From Macrostomum hystrix (Eukaryota; Platyhelminthes; Macrostomidae), in NCBI GenBank assembly GCA_950097015.1, contig CATNEN010000034.1, forward strand, positions 3,814,001 to 3,878,000: a stretch of DNA of 64,000 bases. Direction: 5' to 3'. Of this stretch, positions 45,529 to 58,124 are shown piece after piece (position 1 is the first letter of the stretch; each line of letters opens with the position of its first letter). The position numbers and the translations under genes were made by a program. Below the pieces are notes generated by a model. That model saw nothing but the letters and a program-made list of their open reading frames with translations, was not told where the DNA came from and searched no databases.

Positions 45529-48500
45529 ATGACTGACGGTAAAGAATCACGTGCTGGCAAGGGCTTGTCATTTGGTCCGCAGTGGATACAGAAGCTGCAG
45601 AGCGGCCAGACTGACGGCATGACACCGCCGCCGACTCCGACTTCGCCAGCTGTTGGAGCATTGAAATCTGGCGCCGGATCGTTTGGTATTGGTGGCGGCG
45701 GCAGCGGCGCTGGTCAGCATCGATACACGCGAGATGAAATCCTTAAGCTATCCGAGTGGGCCATGAAATCGGCAAAACCGCCCTGTTTGGCTAGATTTCC
45801 CGAGATTTGCTCAAACGAACCGCAGCCGGCATTAGCTAATTTGCCGCCAACGGAGAAAGAACAATACCTGATGAGCAAAGGCTTTAACAGTGCGGCTGTG
45901 TTGAAGAATTACAATAGGTCAGTTTTTAGTTTAATCTTGCTATTTTCTCTATGGTCAATGGTTCATAAACCTTTTTTTGTTATTCAGAGACAAAGACCGG
46001 GACTGGGGAGGCGAAGGCGGCGGTCGCGAGCTGGACATTCGGGACCGGGATCCCAGCGACAGGCCGGTCCGGGAGCGTCTGGTTGTCGGCTCCGATTCTG
46101 CGCGAAGTCGCGGCGGGGGCCTCGGATCTAGTTCGCAGGAGCGCGGTGGTCATCGGGGTCGGGGTCGAGGCCGCGGCCAGCCGGTTGCCGGCGGACGCGA
46201 ACCCGGCGGTGTCGGCGTCGCAGCGGTCGGCGGCGGTTCGAGTTTCCACGAGCCTCGGCGGCTGATTGGAAACGCGGACGCCGACGACGATTGGCGTTCG
46301 CGCTCGTCTAGACCGGCGCCGGCTGCCGTGGCTACAACAGCGGCCTCTGGCGAAGCGGTAGCTTCCACGGCGCCACCAACGCGTGCTTGGAGACCCCGTG
46401 GCGGAGCGACTGCGGCTGCCACCGTCGGGGAGACTACTCGCGGCGGTGGCAGCGGCGGCGGTCCCGGTCGATGGCGCCTGGGCACCACCGGTGGGTCAAC
46501 CGGTGCTACGACGACTGGCAGCGGGCCACGTCGTCGGCCAGGTTAGATTTCAATTATTTTTGCCGGTACTGATTGGAAGATTCTATCCTGGCACTGTTTC
46601 TTGCTTTCAGGAGGCGATCCTGGGGACACCAGTGGCGGCGAGGCACTGCCGGAGTGGAGCCAGGATACTGACGAGTTCGGAGGTCGCTCCTTGGGAGGCG
46701 GCACCGGCAGTGTAGCGGCCGGCAGCGGTGGCACTTTCGACAGCGGCGGCAAGTACATCGCCGTTGTTTCCGATTCTAGACAGAAGTCCAAGCATGTAGA
46801 AGACGAAGAAGCGGATTACAACGACGAGGAGGAAGAGCACGAAGAGGAAGATCTTCCGCAATTGGTCGACAACGTTGAATCAGCTGACGGGGGCGGCGGT
46901 GCCTCTGAATTAGGGCAATTAAAATCGCCGCCAAGAGGTGAACGCAGTTGGTTCTATCAGGACCGGGTCGGTCAAGTCCAGGGCCCGTTCAATTCGCACC
47001 AGATGCTTGAGTGGAACAAAGGCGGCTATTTTCAACCGGAGCTCATGGTTAAACGATCGGAAGATGCCAGATTTGCTCAATTGGCTGATTTCTTCCGGCT
47101 TTACTCGGGCAATCCGTTTGTCCGGCCGGGCAATCGACCGGAGTCGCCGCCACCGTTGGAGCCTGAGCTGGCACCACCAGCAACATCTATAGTGACTACT
47201 TCTACTGCAATAACGTCTACAGTTGTGCCAGAAGCAGCGGCCCTGATGCCCCAGATGCTGCAGATGATGCGCAGCACATTAGAAGCCGAATTAGAGCAGC
47301 GGGCCAGGGCGTTGCGTGAGCAGGAGGAAAAACTGCGACTTGAGCAGTTAGAGATTGAGCGAGCTAGGCGCGAGCTAGAGGAGAAGCTGGCCCGAGACCT
47401 CGAAGAGCAGACTAGACAGCGGCAGGCGGCAGAGGAGCGGCTTCGTCTATTTGAAGCCGAGAAGCTACGCATTCAACGCGAGGAGGAAATGCGGCGCGAG
47501 CAGCAGAGATTAGAGCAGGCCGAGGAATTGACCAGGCAGAAGCGGCAGGCCGAGGACCTCGCCAGGCAGCAGCTGGCGGAGGAGCTGTCTAGACAGCAGC
47601 GCCAGACAGAAGAGCTGGCCAGGCAGCGCCAGGCTGAAGTGCTGGACAGGCAGCAGCAGCAGGCAGAAGAGACCGCTGCTCTACAGAGGAAACAGGCAGC
47701 TGCGGAAGAAGAAGCGGCCGCAAAAATGCGGCGTCAAGCTTCTGAAGTGTCGTCTGCTTCATTAACCCGGCCAGCCAAACAGGTTGTAGACGCAGACGAA
47801 GCTGATAGACAGATGCAGCTAATTAGGCAACTAGCTGAAGTGAAATGGAAGCGACCGGAACAGAAACCTCAGTCGCCGCCACCTCTGCAACAGCAGCAAC
47901 CGCAGACGCCAGCCACGCTGCAGTCACCGCAGCAGGACTTCGGACAGGGATTTCGAATGCCTTCAACTGCGCGCTGGGCCTCTAGCCCATCCCAAGTGGC
48001 TTCGTTGGCATCGGCAGCTGTTGGCAGTCCAACCCAGACGCAATCGCTATTAGAAATTCAGCGCGCCCAGGAGCGGGCTCTGCAACTAGAGCAGCAGAAA
48101 CAGCGCCAGTTAGAACAGCTGGAGCGGGAGCAGGCTGCCGCTGCGGCTCGGGCTCAAGCCGCTGCCGGAGCGCCCTGGGGCTCAGCCCGCACGGGTCCAA
48201 CCAAATCTTTGGCGGAGATTCAAGCTGAAGAGGAGGCTAAGCGTACAACCTCGGCTCAGCAGCAGCATCAGTATCAGCAACCGCAGCACCATTTTGTTAG
48301 GGCTAGTGGCGCCGGTGGCTACACGGCCGTACCAGCCACCGCTCTGTGGTCCGGTAAAGTGCGCGAAAATGCTCCACCCCAGCCGCCCCCTCAGCAGCAG
48401 CCGCCGCCGCCCGCTACGTCGCAACCAACGGCGGCTAGTTTGGCTTCGATATGGAATTTTGAGTCGCTGTCTATTGGTGCGAAATCGCCAAATACAACTA

Positions 48501-49906
48501 CAACGACGTCTACGCCGGCTGTATCGACAACTGCCGGTCCGGCTCTTGTTCCTAAGCCAAAGGCTAATCAGGCTAAACAGCAACAGCCTGTAAAGACTTC
48601 ATCATCAGCCACAGCCAGCACGGATGCGGTTAGTCGAAAGGCCCGCGAGGAGGACAAAGCTCAGCAGGTGCTTCGTCAGAATCTAGCTAGACAAGGCAGC
48701 TCTGCTAGCGACTCGCTAACTTTATGGTGCCAGCAACAATTGCGCGGCCTAGACACGCAGGTTGACATTCCGACTTTAATTGAACTGCTAAAAGACATTG
48801 AAGATCCAAACGATGTGGACGATCTAATTAAGAGCTATCTTGGCGAGAATGCGCGAACTGTGGAGTTTAGTAAGAACTTCTTAAAGAAGCGCATCGAATT
48901 CAAGTATCAGGAGAGGAACGGCGGCGACCAGGTGAGTCAGATCACCCGCTTAAGTCAATGCTATATTTTTATAGTTTGCTTCTGTGCTAAACGGCGTTAA
49001 CACAACACTTTTTCAACTCACTTATACATATTTACCTTGACATCCGTATCTAGTCTCTCAACTCATCAGACAGAAACGAGTTTATGTCGCATACTGGAAG
49101 ACTTTAAGATATTATAATTTATCCGTTAAATCTTCCCTGGATTTCCCATGACTGGAAGTTCCATCGCGGCTTGCAAAATCTATTTTTTAGAAGTTACTTT
49201 TTTTATTGTCATCCCTTCGCTTCGGGGCCACCCTCGGGGATTCTATTTTTATAAGCATCCCTTATCAATTTCATCACTTCGCTTCGGGGTCACCCTCGGG
49301 GATTCTATTTTTAGAAGCATCCCTTATCAATTTCATCACTTCGCTTTGGGGTCACCCTCGGGGATTCTATTTTTAGAAGCATCCCTTATTAATTTCATCC
49401 CTTCGCTTCGGGGCCACCCTCGGGGATTCTATTTTTAGAAGCATCCCTTATCAATTTCATCACTTCGCTTCGGGGCCACCCTCGGGGATTCTATTTTTAG
49501 AAGCATCCCTTATCAATTTCATCACTTCGCTTTGGGGTCTCCCTCGGGGGATTTATTTTTAGAAGCACGATTTACCATCGTTATCTCTTCGATGTTGGGC
49601 AACCCTTTAGAGTAAATTATTTTTGCATCAAACTAAAATGCTAACCCAAAACGCTTTGTTTAGCATTTATCCGCTTCGGGCGCCTCGGTCGCTGGCAGCT
49701 CCTCTTTAGCCGGCGCAGCGGGATCGCCTGCCGCCAAGTCTGGCAAAGACGCTTCGGAGAAGTCCAACAATTTCCAGCCGGTTGCTGGCAGCAAGAAGAA
49801 GAAGAAGAACACGAAGAAGTTTAAAGTGCACTCGGATATGCTGGGCTTCACTAGCGCCCCGAGTTCGACCCGGTCCAACATTGGCCAGATTGAGACCGCC
49901 GATTAA
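45529..49906 (+). CDS. GIGYF: GIGYF-family GYF-domain translational repressor (4 exons)
   Basis: Exons 45529-45917, 45988-46541, 46611-48931 and 49664-49906 join in phase to 1168 residues. GIGYF1/2 form the 4EHP cap-binding complex that silences mRNAs, recruit DDX6/CCR4-NOT and act in ribosome-collision control. The N-terminal LSFGPQWIQKL parallels LNFGPEWLRAL of human GIGYF2. YTRDEIL at 66-72 is the 4EHP-binding YxxxxL-phi motif. LPEW at about 327, with GTFDSGGKY after it, matches the DDX6-binding region. The GYF domain begins at about 428 (WFYQDRVGQVQGPFNSHQML, GGYF, LMVKR). A long Glu/Arg/Gln coiled coil follows, then SLAEIQAEEEAK, the conserved helical block LTLWCQQQL...TLIELLKDIEDPNDVDDLIKSYLG, and a C-terminal KKKKKNTKKFK...DMLGF...NIGQIET like human GIGYF2. 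Exon 2 is Gly/Arg-rich. The frame is open upstream of the ATG to 45430, but that part has no conservation. One gene for both vertebrate paralogues is likely. Confidence 0.95.
49204..49572. repeat. 62-bp minisatellite in GIGYF intron 3
   Basis: Six units of about 62 bp with cttcgcttcggggtcaccct and ggggattctatttttagaag. The second block resembles a polypyrimidine-plus-TAG 3' splice site in the sense direction. The array occupies half of the 732-bp intron. Confidence 0.95.
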
Positions 49907-50128
49907 GAATCTGATTCCAAACTGCTGCAACTGGGTCGCTTGCTGCTCGTTTTTGTTGGATTCGTCCGTCTTTTGAAAATCTTGGGTCCCGGGCTGGCAT
50001 TGAGCTCGGCTTATTTTAGTTACTCTATACTACTGTATTAGCGTATAAATAGAATTTTATTTTTAGTATGGACACAACACATTGTGTTGTGTTGACTATC
50101 TAGATATTGTTATTATTTTGGCGCTGAT

Positions 50129-50134
50129 AATAAA
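50129..50134 (+). terminator. GIGYF poly(A) signal
   Basis: AATAAA about 220 bases after the GIGYF stop, followed by AT-rich sequence. Confidence 0.5.
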
Positions 50135-51879
50135 AGATTACTCCGATTCACTTATCACTTAATTTGTTTTTTTATTTGGGCATGCAAATCTTGAATGGTA
50201 CATAAGAATCAGGAACTTATATTTATAATTACTCATTCGATATAAAGATATTCGATAAGCTGAAAAAACTATGTATGCATCAATCAATTTCCCTCTCTGT
50301 GTCTTTATTTTTCTTTTGTCAATTTTTGTTTGTTTTCATTAACAAATTTTCAATCGGGATGAGGCCTACCTATAATCTAATGGTTTTCCACATCATAAAT
50401 ATGAATTGAATATATGTATAGTGTAGCCTAAATCTAAGCAGTCTAGATGCTGATAGCACAAGCCACCAAATCCTTCGTTATATATGAAAACTATTCCTTT
50501 AATTTCTGTCCACTTGCAACCATATCTATTTTATTTAGTTGTAAAACTGTTCTGCAAACAGCCAGTACTTGACTATTGTCTGTTAATCAATGTGTGTGTG
50601 TGTTGTCATGCTTTCATGCCACTATTGTATGCTATGCGTCCGACATAATACTCACCGGGCCCTTTTGAGATCCTCAGGCTGACCCACCAGTACTTCTTAG
50701 ATCCTCAGGCTGACCCACCAAGCCACCAGACTCAAATTCCACCGGTTAACCTATTCGTTTTGGTTGTTTTGCTTTTCTGTTTCTGAAATCATTTTTTCGG
50801 CATTTCCTTTCTACCCGGCTGTTCGAATGAACCTTAAATACCTTAATTTGCTTCTGCCTCCAATTCTCTCTCTTTTCCTCTCTCTTCAATTGTTTATTTA
50901 GTTTGGGCTATTTCGAATAATTTACGAGTATAAAAATGCGAATGCCAGCTTAAAAGTGGTCCTGCGAAGTTCTGTTGTTTCGTTTTTTTCTGCTCCTTGG
51001 CACTGTCGCTTGCTGTTTTGTTTATTAATTTATTTGTTTGTTTGTTTATCTGCGCTGATCTAGCTCTGTGTAAACTCTCTCAAAATTCCCAACGTTTATA
51101 AAGGCGGTGTAAAATATCTACGAGTTATATCATTTTGCTATTGCTACTCACTAGTAGGCAAATAAGAAAAAGCCACTTATTTTTAGTGTATTTTTTCAGC
51201 AACAATTTCTTCTTTTAACGAGTTACTTTAATGACCAGTGATTGCGTTTCTTCTCTTCTATAATCGTCTCTCTCGTCTCGTTTGATATTCGTTCCGGGAA
51301 TTCTGGCTCATCTGGGCAGGCGTTAGCGAGCTCAGCATGACCCTACTTGTAATAGCAGCGTGCGTACGTAGCCCTCTCGCTGCCATAACTTTCTTGACTA
51401 AATTTCAGTCAATTATTTTTTTGCCGTTTGTTTTGTTCTCTAGCGAGACTCTTACACAGGTGTCAGGCACTGTACATAGACTAAAATGGTTTGTTGTCTC
51501 CCATTGTCCTGTTACACTGTCGCTGCTAATGGCTGGTTCAAGTTTGTTGAGTTCTATTTCTCCCAGTTGCCTGCTTGAATTTCGCTGCAAGTTCGACAGC
51601 TGACACAAACTTAGCTGTAATTTAGCTGCAAATGGCATAGAGAACTAAGACAATAAAAGGCTATTTGATGGAGACACGTTTCTGTGTTTAATTCTTCGTT
51701 CTGTTTGAATTTTGAATTGTGAAAACTTGCGTTTACCACCGGAAACTTTTTGTTAAAAGCTTTTTTGTTTTACCTTACTAATTTGTTATTTGCGTGGATT
51801 TAACATTCTTATTCACACAAAAATATCTTAGGCCAAGAAAAACATTGCAAAAATTACTTACTGATGGTTTGTGATCAGA

Positions 51880-52125
51880 GTGGACAGATCTGACACTAAA
51901 TTGTCAGCTCAGAGTGGACAAGTCTGACACTACAAACTGTCAGCAGACGGGTCAGCTCAGAGTGGACAGATCTGACACTAAACTGTCAGCAGACGGGTCA
52001 GCTCAGAGTGGACAGATCTGAAACTAAACTGTCAGCAGATGGGTCAGCTCAGAGTGGAAAGATCTGACACTAAACTGTCAGCAGACGGGTCAGCTCAGAG
52101 TGGGCAGATCTGACACTAAAGCAGA
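51880..52125. repeat. 46-bp minisatellite
   Basis: About five units containing ctcagagtggacagatctga and cactaaactgtcagcagacg; the first copies are shorter. Confidence 0.9.
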
Positions 52126-53139
52126 GACTTGTGCTCATGCTTCTGTCCTACTGCCTAAGCCAGTGAGCGAAAGTGTGTTTCGATATGACAACTAGCTCGT
52201 ACTGTAATTAGCTCGGCATCCGTCTGAGAGTTTCGTGCAATTAGCTTCTGACTGCGCAAAAGAGTTAGAGGGGAGTAATCCCCATTGTGGCATCGGAACC
52301 CTGGGGTTGCAGCCTCCAGTCTTGCTATCTTTCAGCAGTGCGGCGCGACAGCTTAGCCATAAGCTTTAATCCCTTGATGCCGCTTCATCAGAATCACCGC
52401 CTCATCAGCCTCCGTGCTGTAATGGAAGCGAGAGGCGAATTAATTAAATGGAACCCGCGCTCAACTCGGCCCGACAATCCACTGCCGCGGCCGCTGACGA
52501 GCTCATTCGTGCATGAGAACAGAATCAGTTTTTTCTCTCCAAAAAGGCAATCTGGGATTTGATACTGCCCTTCTAACCGGGACTCGAATGGGGCTCGATC
52601 TGTTAAATTATTATTCATATCAATACTCGCGTTGCCGCGTGCTCAGATTTCCGCTTTCTCTCTCTCTCTCTCGATCTCAAGCTGCCTTTGTCTAGCTCTT
52701 GTGCTTCACGCTTGAGCACCCGCGCTCTCCGCTTGGGCTCGCTAGACTGACAAAGGAAGGTGTTATATATGCTCAGAATCGGCTTAGATATAAACAGTGT
52801 GGGGTGCAGTTCCATCTAATCCTTTTGGGAATCCTAAGACAGGATTCTGTGCTCACCTGTACCTTTGATAATTAGTTTGTCATATACCCGAATAACTTCG
52901 ATTCAATATTGTTGCAGTCAAAAGTATCCATCGGATCTAGCCGACATTAGCTTCTGGGCAGGCGTTTTTGCATAGGGAATATGCGAGTAGAATTAATGTA
53001 TCAGAAATAGGAGAAATAGACTACAGCTGTTCAGTCCGTGGACTGTTGAGGCCGCGTCACCCACACGAATTTCCACGCCAGCTGAAGCTGGGCAACTGGG
53101 CAACTAGGGAATTAAATTGTGTTTTTCAATAACAAAATT

Positions 53140-53215
53140 GCTTCCCTTGCATTAAGATTCGAACTCGCGACGTTCTGTCAAAAGTCCAAAAGCTGTATAT
53201 TTGGTTCCATTAAGA
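53140..53215 (-). repeat. tRNA-derived SINE relic (candidate)
   Basis: On the minus strand, cgcgagttcgaatc is a good match to an internal B box / T-arm. It is preceded by ttttggacttttgacagaac, shaped like an anticodon arm of a tRNA-Gln-like sequence. The acceptor stem is not paired, so this is not a functional tRNA. Confidence 0.35.
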
Positions 53216-56154
53216 GCACTTGAACCGCAGGAAAGCAAACGCACCTGGGCCTAATTATTGCAACAGCAAAATTGCACTACAGACCTATTACATTGCACAA
53301 TATCATTTCATATAGATTATAGCGGTTCAATAATTTACTTTTAGTAGCTGCAGCCGTGGCAGCATTTTTCGCGCTGCATCGGCAGTCGCATTATCCCCTG
53401 TCGTCATTATCCACCCTCTCGGTTTCCATCCCCAATTCTAACTGCTCGAGAATAGATCTAGCCGGAGCTGTTAATTGAATAGAACAGAAATATGGAAGGC
53501 AATTCTGTTGAAATGGGGCCTGGCGAGTTCTTAGCCTTCCAATCTACCCATTCCACGGACTATCTGATCCCTAGAGAATCAGAACAGAAGTGACACGAAT
53601 TCCAAATGTAAAAGTGCAAATTACATTCGAGAGAAGCAAAGAAGAAATCAAGGCCCTGGATAGCTGATCAAGACCGCCTATTTCTTGCCGTAATTCTCGT
53701 AATTGTATTTTACTCTTATGACATTGTTTTTCTGTTCTCTTTTTATTTTAATAAACCTGAACTGTCTCGGTCCATCTTCTACGTTTGCGTGTGAAGTTAA
53801 CTTCTACGAGTATTTAGAACTTGGGGGCTATTGTGCTAGTCCTTATGCCAAGTCCTTTCAAACACCTTCCAGTCTCATCTTTCCCGTGTCTCATCTCTTC
53901 ACTGTCTCATCTCTCACCTATCTTGTATGTCCATTTCTCTTACTTCTGTCCCCTCTCCACTGTCAATTTAGTTTAAAAGGGGGTTCCTTTGCTAGTCTAT
54001 AATACTAACCCAAATTTGTTGCCTAATCTCTATTACCGCATCACGGACTTTAGATTTTTCATTCTAACCACAAATAAGCGATCTGATACTTAATAATTGA
54101 ATCAAAACTTTATTGATTATGAACTTTCGCAATTTTTAGATCAGATTTAAAGTTGGAGATTGCTAATCAAAACTTTTAACTATGAAAAAGCCACGTTATT
54201 TACGAGTATCAGGTATTAGCCTTCATTTTGACTTCAAAGGTCTCCTGTTTCTTATAGATGGTTTTTTATTTAAAGGAGCGTTCGAATAACTGAGCAAGAT
54301 TATCGACCGAGCAATCCTGTGGTAGTGCAGATCAGATTCACGAATGGATGTTGGTTAGTGTCTTTTCCAATCTCTATTGAAAGGCATGCGATTGCGGTGA
54401 ACCACATGTTAAGTGGCAGCAAACTGTAGATCCTCATAGATAGGTAGATGAGGCGGACAGGATGCTGTGACGGGGCCTCCATATGAATTGGCTCTAAAAC
54501 GTGCATTATGAGGTCGAACGCCTCGATACACTTCCCTCGGCTGTGGCGGCTGCGGTCCAGAGAACCTTCTGCCCCGATATCTGCCCCCCCGGCATCCTTC
54601 TTCATCTTTTTCCCATCGCACTCAACAAAGGCTCGGAACTGACAGGGGCGGATAGCTAGCTGAGCTCAGGATGGGGCGCGCATGCCGCTTGAAGAGGCTC
54701 CCTGGCCATCCTATCATCTGCTCAGAGTCCCTCTGCCCCCGTCCTGAGCTGCCTCCCCCGCCTCGAGCATGCTGCTGCAGCCGCTAATTCGTCCCAGCCA
54801 GTAACCGGCGCTACAGTCGGATTTTGAGGGGCCTAAAATCCACTGAACCTGCCCAACTTCTTTGCCAGCCTTGGCCAGACAAAAAAGGCGTTCTGTAAAA
54901 AAGGCCGACAAACAAAGAACTTAATTAACTTAATTAAGCTGAGCAAGTGACGGGCTCAAAAAACAACAAGCGGTGAGTAAAGTGCAGCAAGTATTTATTG
55001 TTAGGTGCGAGGGCTTTTACAAAGCAATTGTTCTAGTTTTTTTCTTCTTGTAGATCTGTCTAATATGTCAACGGATCGTCGATTAAACTGATCTGAATCA
55101 GAAAATTTTTTTTCTGTAAAAATTATTTTAAACAAGTAATTTCTTGAAACATTTAAAACTTCTAGTAGAGTCACTTGTTAATCCAAACTTGTATATTCTT
55201 CGTGCCTTTGCTCATAAGCAGCCTTCTAAAGCCTGTCCATGGATGCGCACACAATTATTAAAAAGCTACTCTATGCCCTGCTCTTCCCCCGCTAATGGCC
55301 GAAACTTCATCAAAGGAAACATGCATTGGCCTGTTACTTGCCTCTAGCCTAGCAATCCCCGTACAACGCAAAGCCCTTCTTTTGCCTCTGTCTCCAACGG
55401 CCACCTCACAAGCTTCGCGGAGTGTCTGAAGCACCTGACGGCATCGCGCACTGAGTAATAACCCCCTCCCTAAGTTTTGAACCTCGTGACAGCGAGTGGA
55501 AGGTCTTCATCAAAGACCCGGCGGGGCTAATCAACGAGAGACTGCACTTTGAGGATCGAGGGAGAAATGTTCCTAAAGCTTGCCTGATCCAGAAAGTTTA
55601 ACAAGCAAGGGACAAAAAATGATGGATGTGATGACATTCTTCTAAATGATGGCCCGTCGAAAACAGCGAAATATTTATCTCACAAAAAAGTCACTCTCAC
55701 AGCAACACGACGCCTTCCTTGATGGTCTGCGGGTCGACTTAAGTAGCATCATGGCATCACGCAAATGTTGCCAAATCAACTCGATATCTGAGTAGAATGA
55801 GTGTGACTTTGGGGATCAGTTTTGACTGTGTTTTGACAAGCCGCGGGAAGCTACACGCGTGCCAAGTATCAGCTAACACCTAGTGATTGAATATTCATGC
55901 ACTGCAATCTGCGTCTGTGATCAGGCTGACTTTGCCAATCCATCAATCAGTTGGGTACAACTGCTGCCGCTTAGAGGTGGGGAATCTCGACTGCAGTTTT
56001 TTTCGCCTATATTTGTTCGAGTTGTGTCCGTCAGCTGTTGGTTGCAATTAACTAAACCTGAGTCCCACTCGGGCCAACTCTAATTAGAAATACCTTCGAA
56101 AGTAGCTAAATCTCTCATTAACTCCGCAACTAGACTGAAAAAAAGACAATGAAA

Positions 56155-56235
56155 GTCCGGCTATATAGCCTAGTGGTTCGTGATTCTCAATCATTCTACC
56201 TCATTCCTTTCAAGTTTGGCCTAGGAGGAATTCTT
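56155..56235 (+). repeat. tRNA-like 5' half (candidate SINE head)
   Basis: tatagcctagtggttcgtga matches an A box (TRGCNNAGYGG) with the usual D-arm context. A degenerate ctttcaagtttgg lies where a B box would be expected. No acceptor stem can be formed. Confidence 0.3.
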
Positions 56236-57087
56236 TGCACTAACAATTAGGAGCTTATTAAGTTGCCGGAGCCATGGGAAGAATCTGGGACTCTCTCTCT
56301 TGTGGAGCTGAAAGTTTTCTCTACTGAGGCATTCTCTCTCTCTCCCAGTCAACTCTACTCTCAACTTTCTGTCATTTGCCCGTCAGTGAACTGGGGCAGG
56401 TTTGACTGAAGCCATGGGTCTCCTTGGATAGAGGGGCCGCCCTCACGCCAGGTAGTCACGCGAGTCCTTTCACTCGGCCCTTTTTGTGTTGCGTTTTTTA
56501 CCCCGCTTTGATTTTTCTTTCTTTTTTAGAAAACTTTGCGCTTGAAATAATTCTGCAGCTCCGAGAAACGGCGAGAAATTTGTCAGAAATTATTCAAAAC
56601 GGCGAGGCCGATTTTCTGTGAATTCGTTCTTTAGACGTCCTTCTAAAAGATAACAAGTCACTCAAATCATTTTGTCTCGAAAGCTAATAAATCCATAATC
56701 CTTCAGGAGGGATTTTCTGCTTTTATCGTTTGTATGGAGATTTGCTGGCAGGGGGAGCTTTTGAGTTGGAGAACGACCAAGATCTACAAAGACATTCGAG
56801 AAAATAGAGTTCAAGACAGTGTAGTGACAGACAGCTTCTAATGGTAGAGGACAAGGTTAGGGAGATCTTAAAAATGGGAAGTCGAGGCGAGATTAAATGG
56901 GTTTCAGCATCAACTTGGATGGAAATTTGGGGTGGGTGTCGCGTTATCGCAGCCATCTGGGCTAGATGTGATTTCCATTTATCTATGGGAAGACAAGGTT
57001 TATTAAATCTAACGTTTGCTTCAGTTATCTAAAATATTTGCAAATCAAAATAGTTATTTTACAAACTTGCTACTATGAGTAGCAACT

Positions 57088-57150
57088 TTTATAGAGCTGT
57101 CTAACCCGTTTGCTTCTGAGGCAGAGGTCCCTGAGTTAGATTTTTGAGGG
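57088..57150 (+). repeat. tRNA-derived relic (candidate)
   Basis: gagctgtctaacccgtttgc, gcttctgaggcagaggtc and cctgagttagattttt follow the order of D-arm, anticodon arm and T-arm of a tRNA with a mutated B box (gagttagat for gagttcgat). It is probably another SINE remnant. Confidence 0.3.
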
Positions 57151-58124
57151 CCAAACTCCAAGGCAGAATTGCCACCTCGCAGGCCTCGGGTCGGCTGTCA
57201 CGAAGTAATGTGCCAGTGCCCACCGCCGACCCTCCTGTACGTCGGTTATGTCATTAGCGTCCTCAAAAACAATATTGCACGTGATGGCATGATTGTGTGG
57301 CTATCACAGGTTCAAAGCAATCCCTCTGCCCAATACTCCAAGCCAGGCATGACAGACGGGCCTGAGCAAATGATGAGTTGAGACCCTTATCTGACTCAGG
57401 CTGCATCCGCTGCCGAACTACTGCTATTCGGCCTCGACCCTTGAAGTGGGCGACCTCATTTCTCTCGGCAATCTGCACCTGAGTCCACTCTGAGCTATTC
57501 CCTCTCTCCATACCTTTACTGCTCAGCATCTTGCTGTTTTCCGCTCTCACCCTGTCTCACTCAATCTCCCCCTAAGTCAGTCTACAAATCAAGCATTTGA
57601 TTTATCTAGTATGGAAATCAGACTCGACACACACTAAGCCTGAACCAGATTATCATGCGACGGTTGCTTTGTGACTTCTTTAATCAGATTTCTCATTCGT
57701 AATTCTTAATTCGCAATCATATTGGATGGGACTATCAAGTCGCAAAGGAATTTATTCGATTCCCAAGTGTAAAACTGATAGATGGGATCGCTTTGATGGT
57801 AAAATTATTTTGTAGCTTTTGAGGAAAACAAGATATTGTTTTTTACCGGCGCGGGGGTTGATTAAAATTTCCGTTTTCCAATTTCCCCTCCCTTGAAAAT
57901 GCGCCTGAATTTGCTTTCACTTTTAATTAAAACGTATAGCTATCCAAGGTTTCCCTGACGACAGGGACGCGGAAATTGCTTCCAGTAATTTCCTAGTGTG
58001 TCGACAGATTTTAATAATTTTACCATATTTGTGATTGCTGATTTTGACTTGCTGGGTTTAAAAGCTTGTTTGAATTTAAGTTCGGGGCTGTTGAACCAAC
58101 TGAATGCCATCAAATGCCTCCACT

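Larger units (their letters stand above)
49907..58120. other. 8-kb region without a convincing gene
   Basis: The GIGYF 3' UTR is at the left end. The rest has only short ORFs without protein-like composition or splice partners. It contains a 46-bp minisatellite (51.9 kb), a doublet of gatcctcaggctgacccacc (50670-50720), a TC microsatellite (about 52655-52672) and tRNA-like relics (53.1, 56.2 and 57.1 kb). It could be intergenic or a large intron. Confidence 0.5.

Noticed and set aside
54300-54621. Overlapping minus-strand ORFs, one Arg/Gly-rich
   Set aside because: No ATG in the Arg-rich frame, a stop just upstream, two competing frames and no splice partner. It might be an exon, but I cannot support it.
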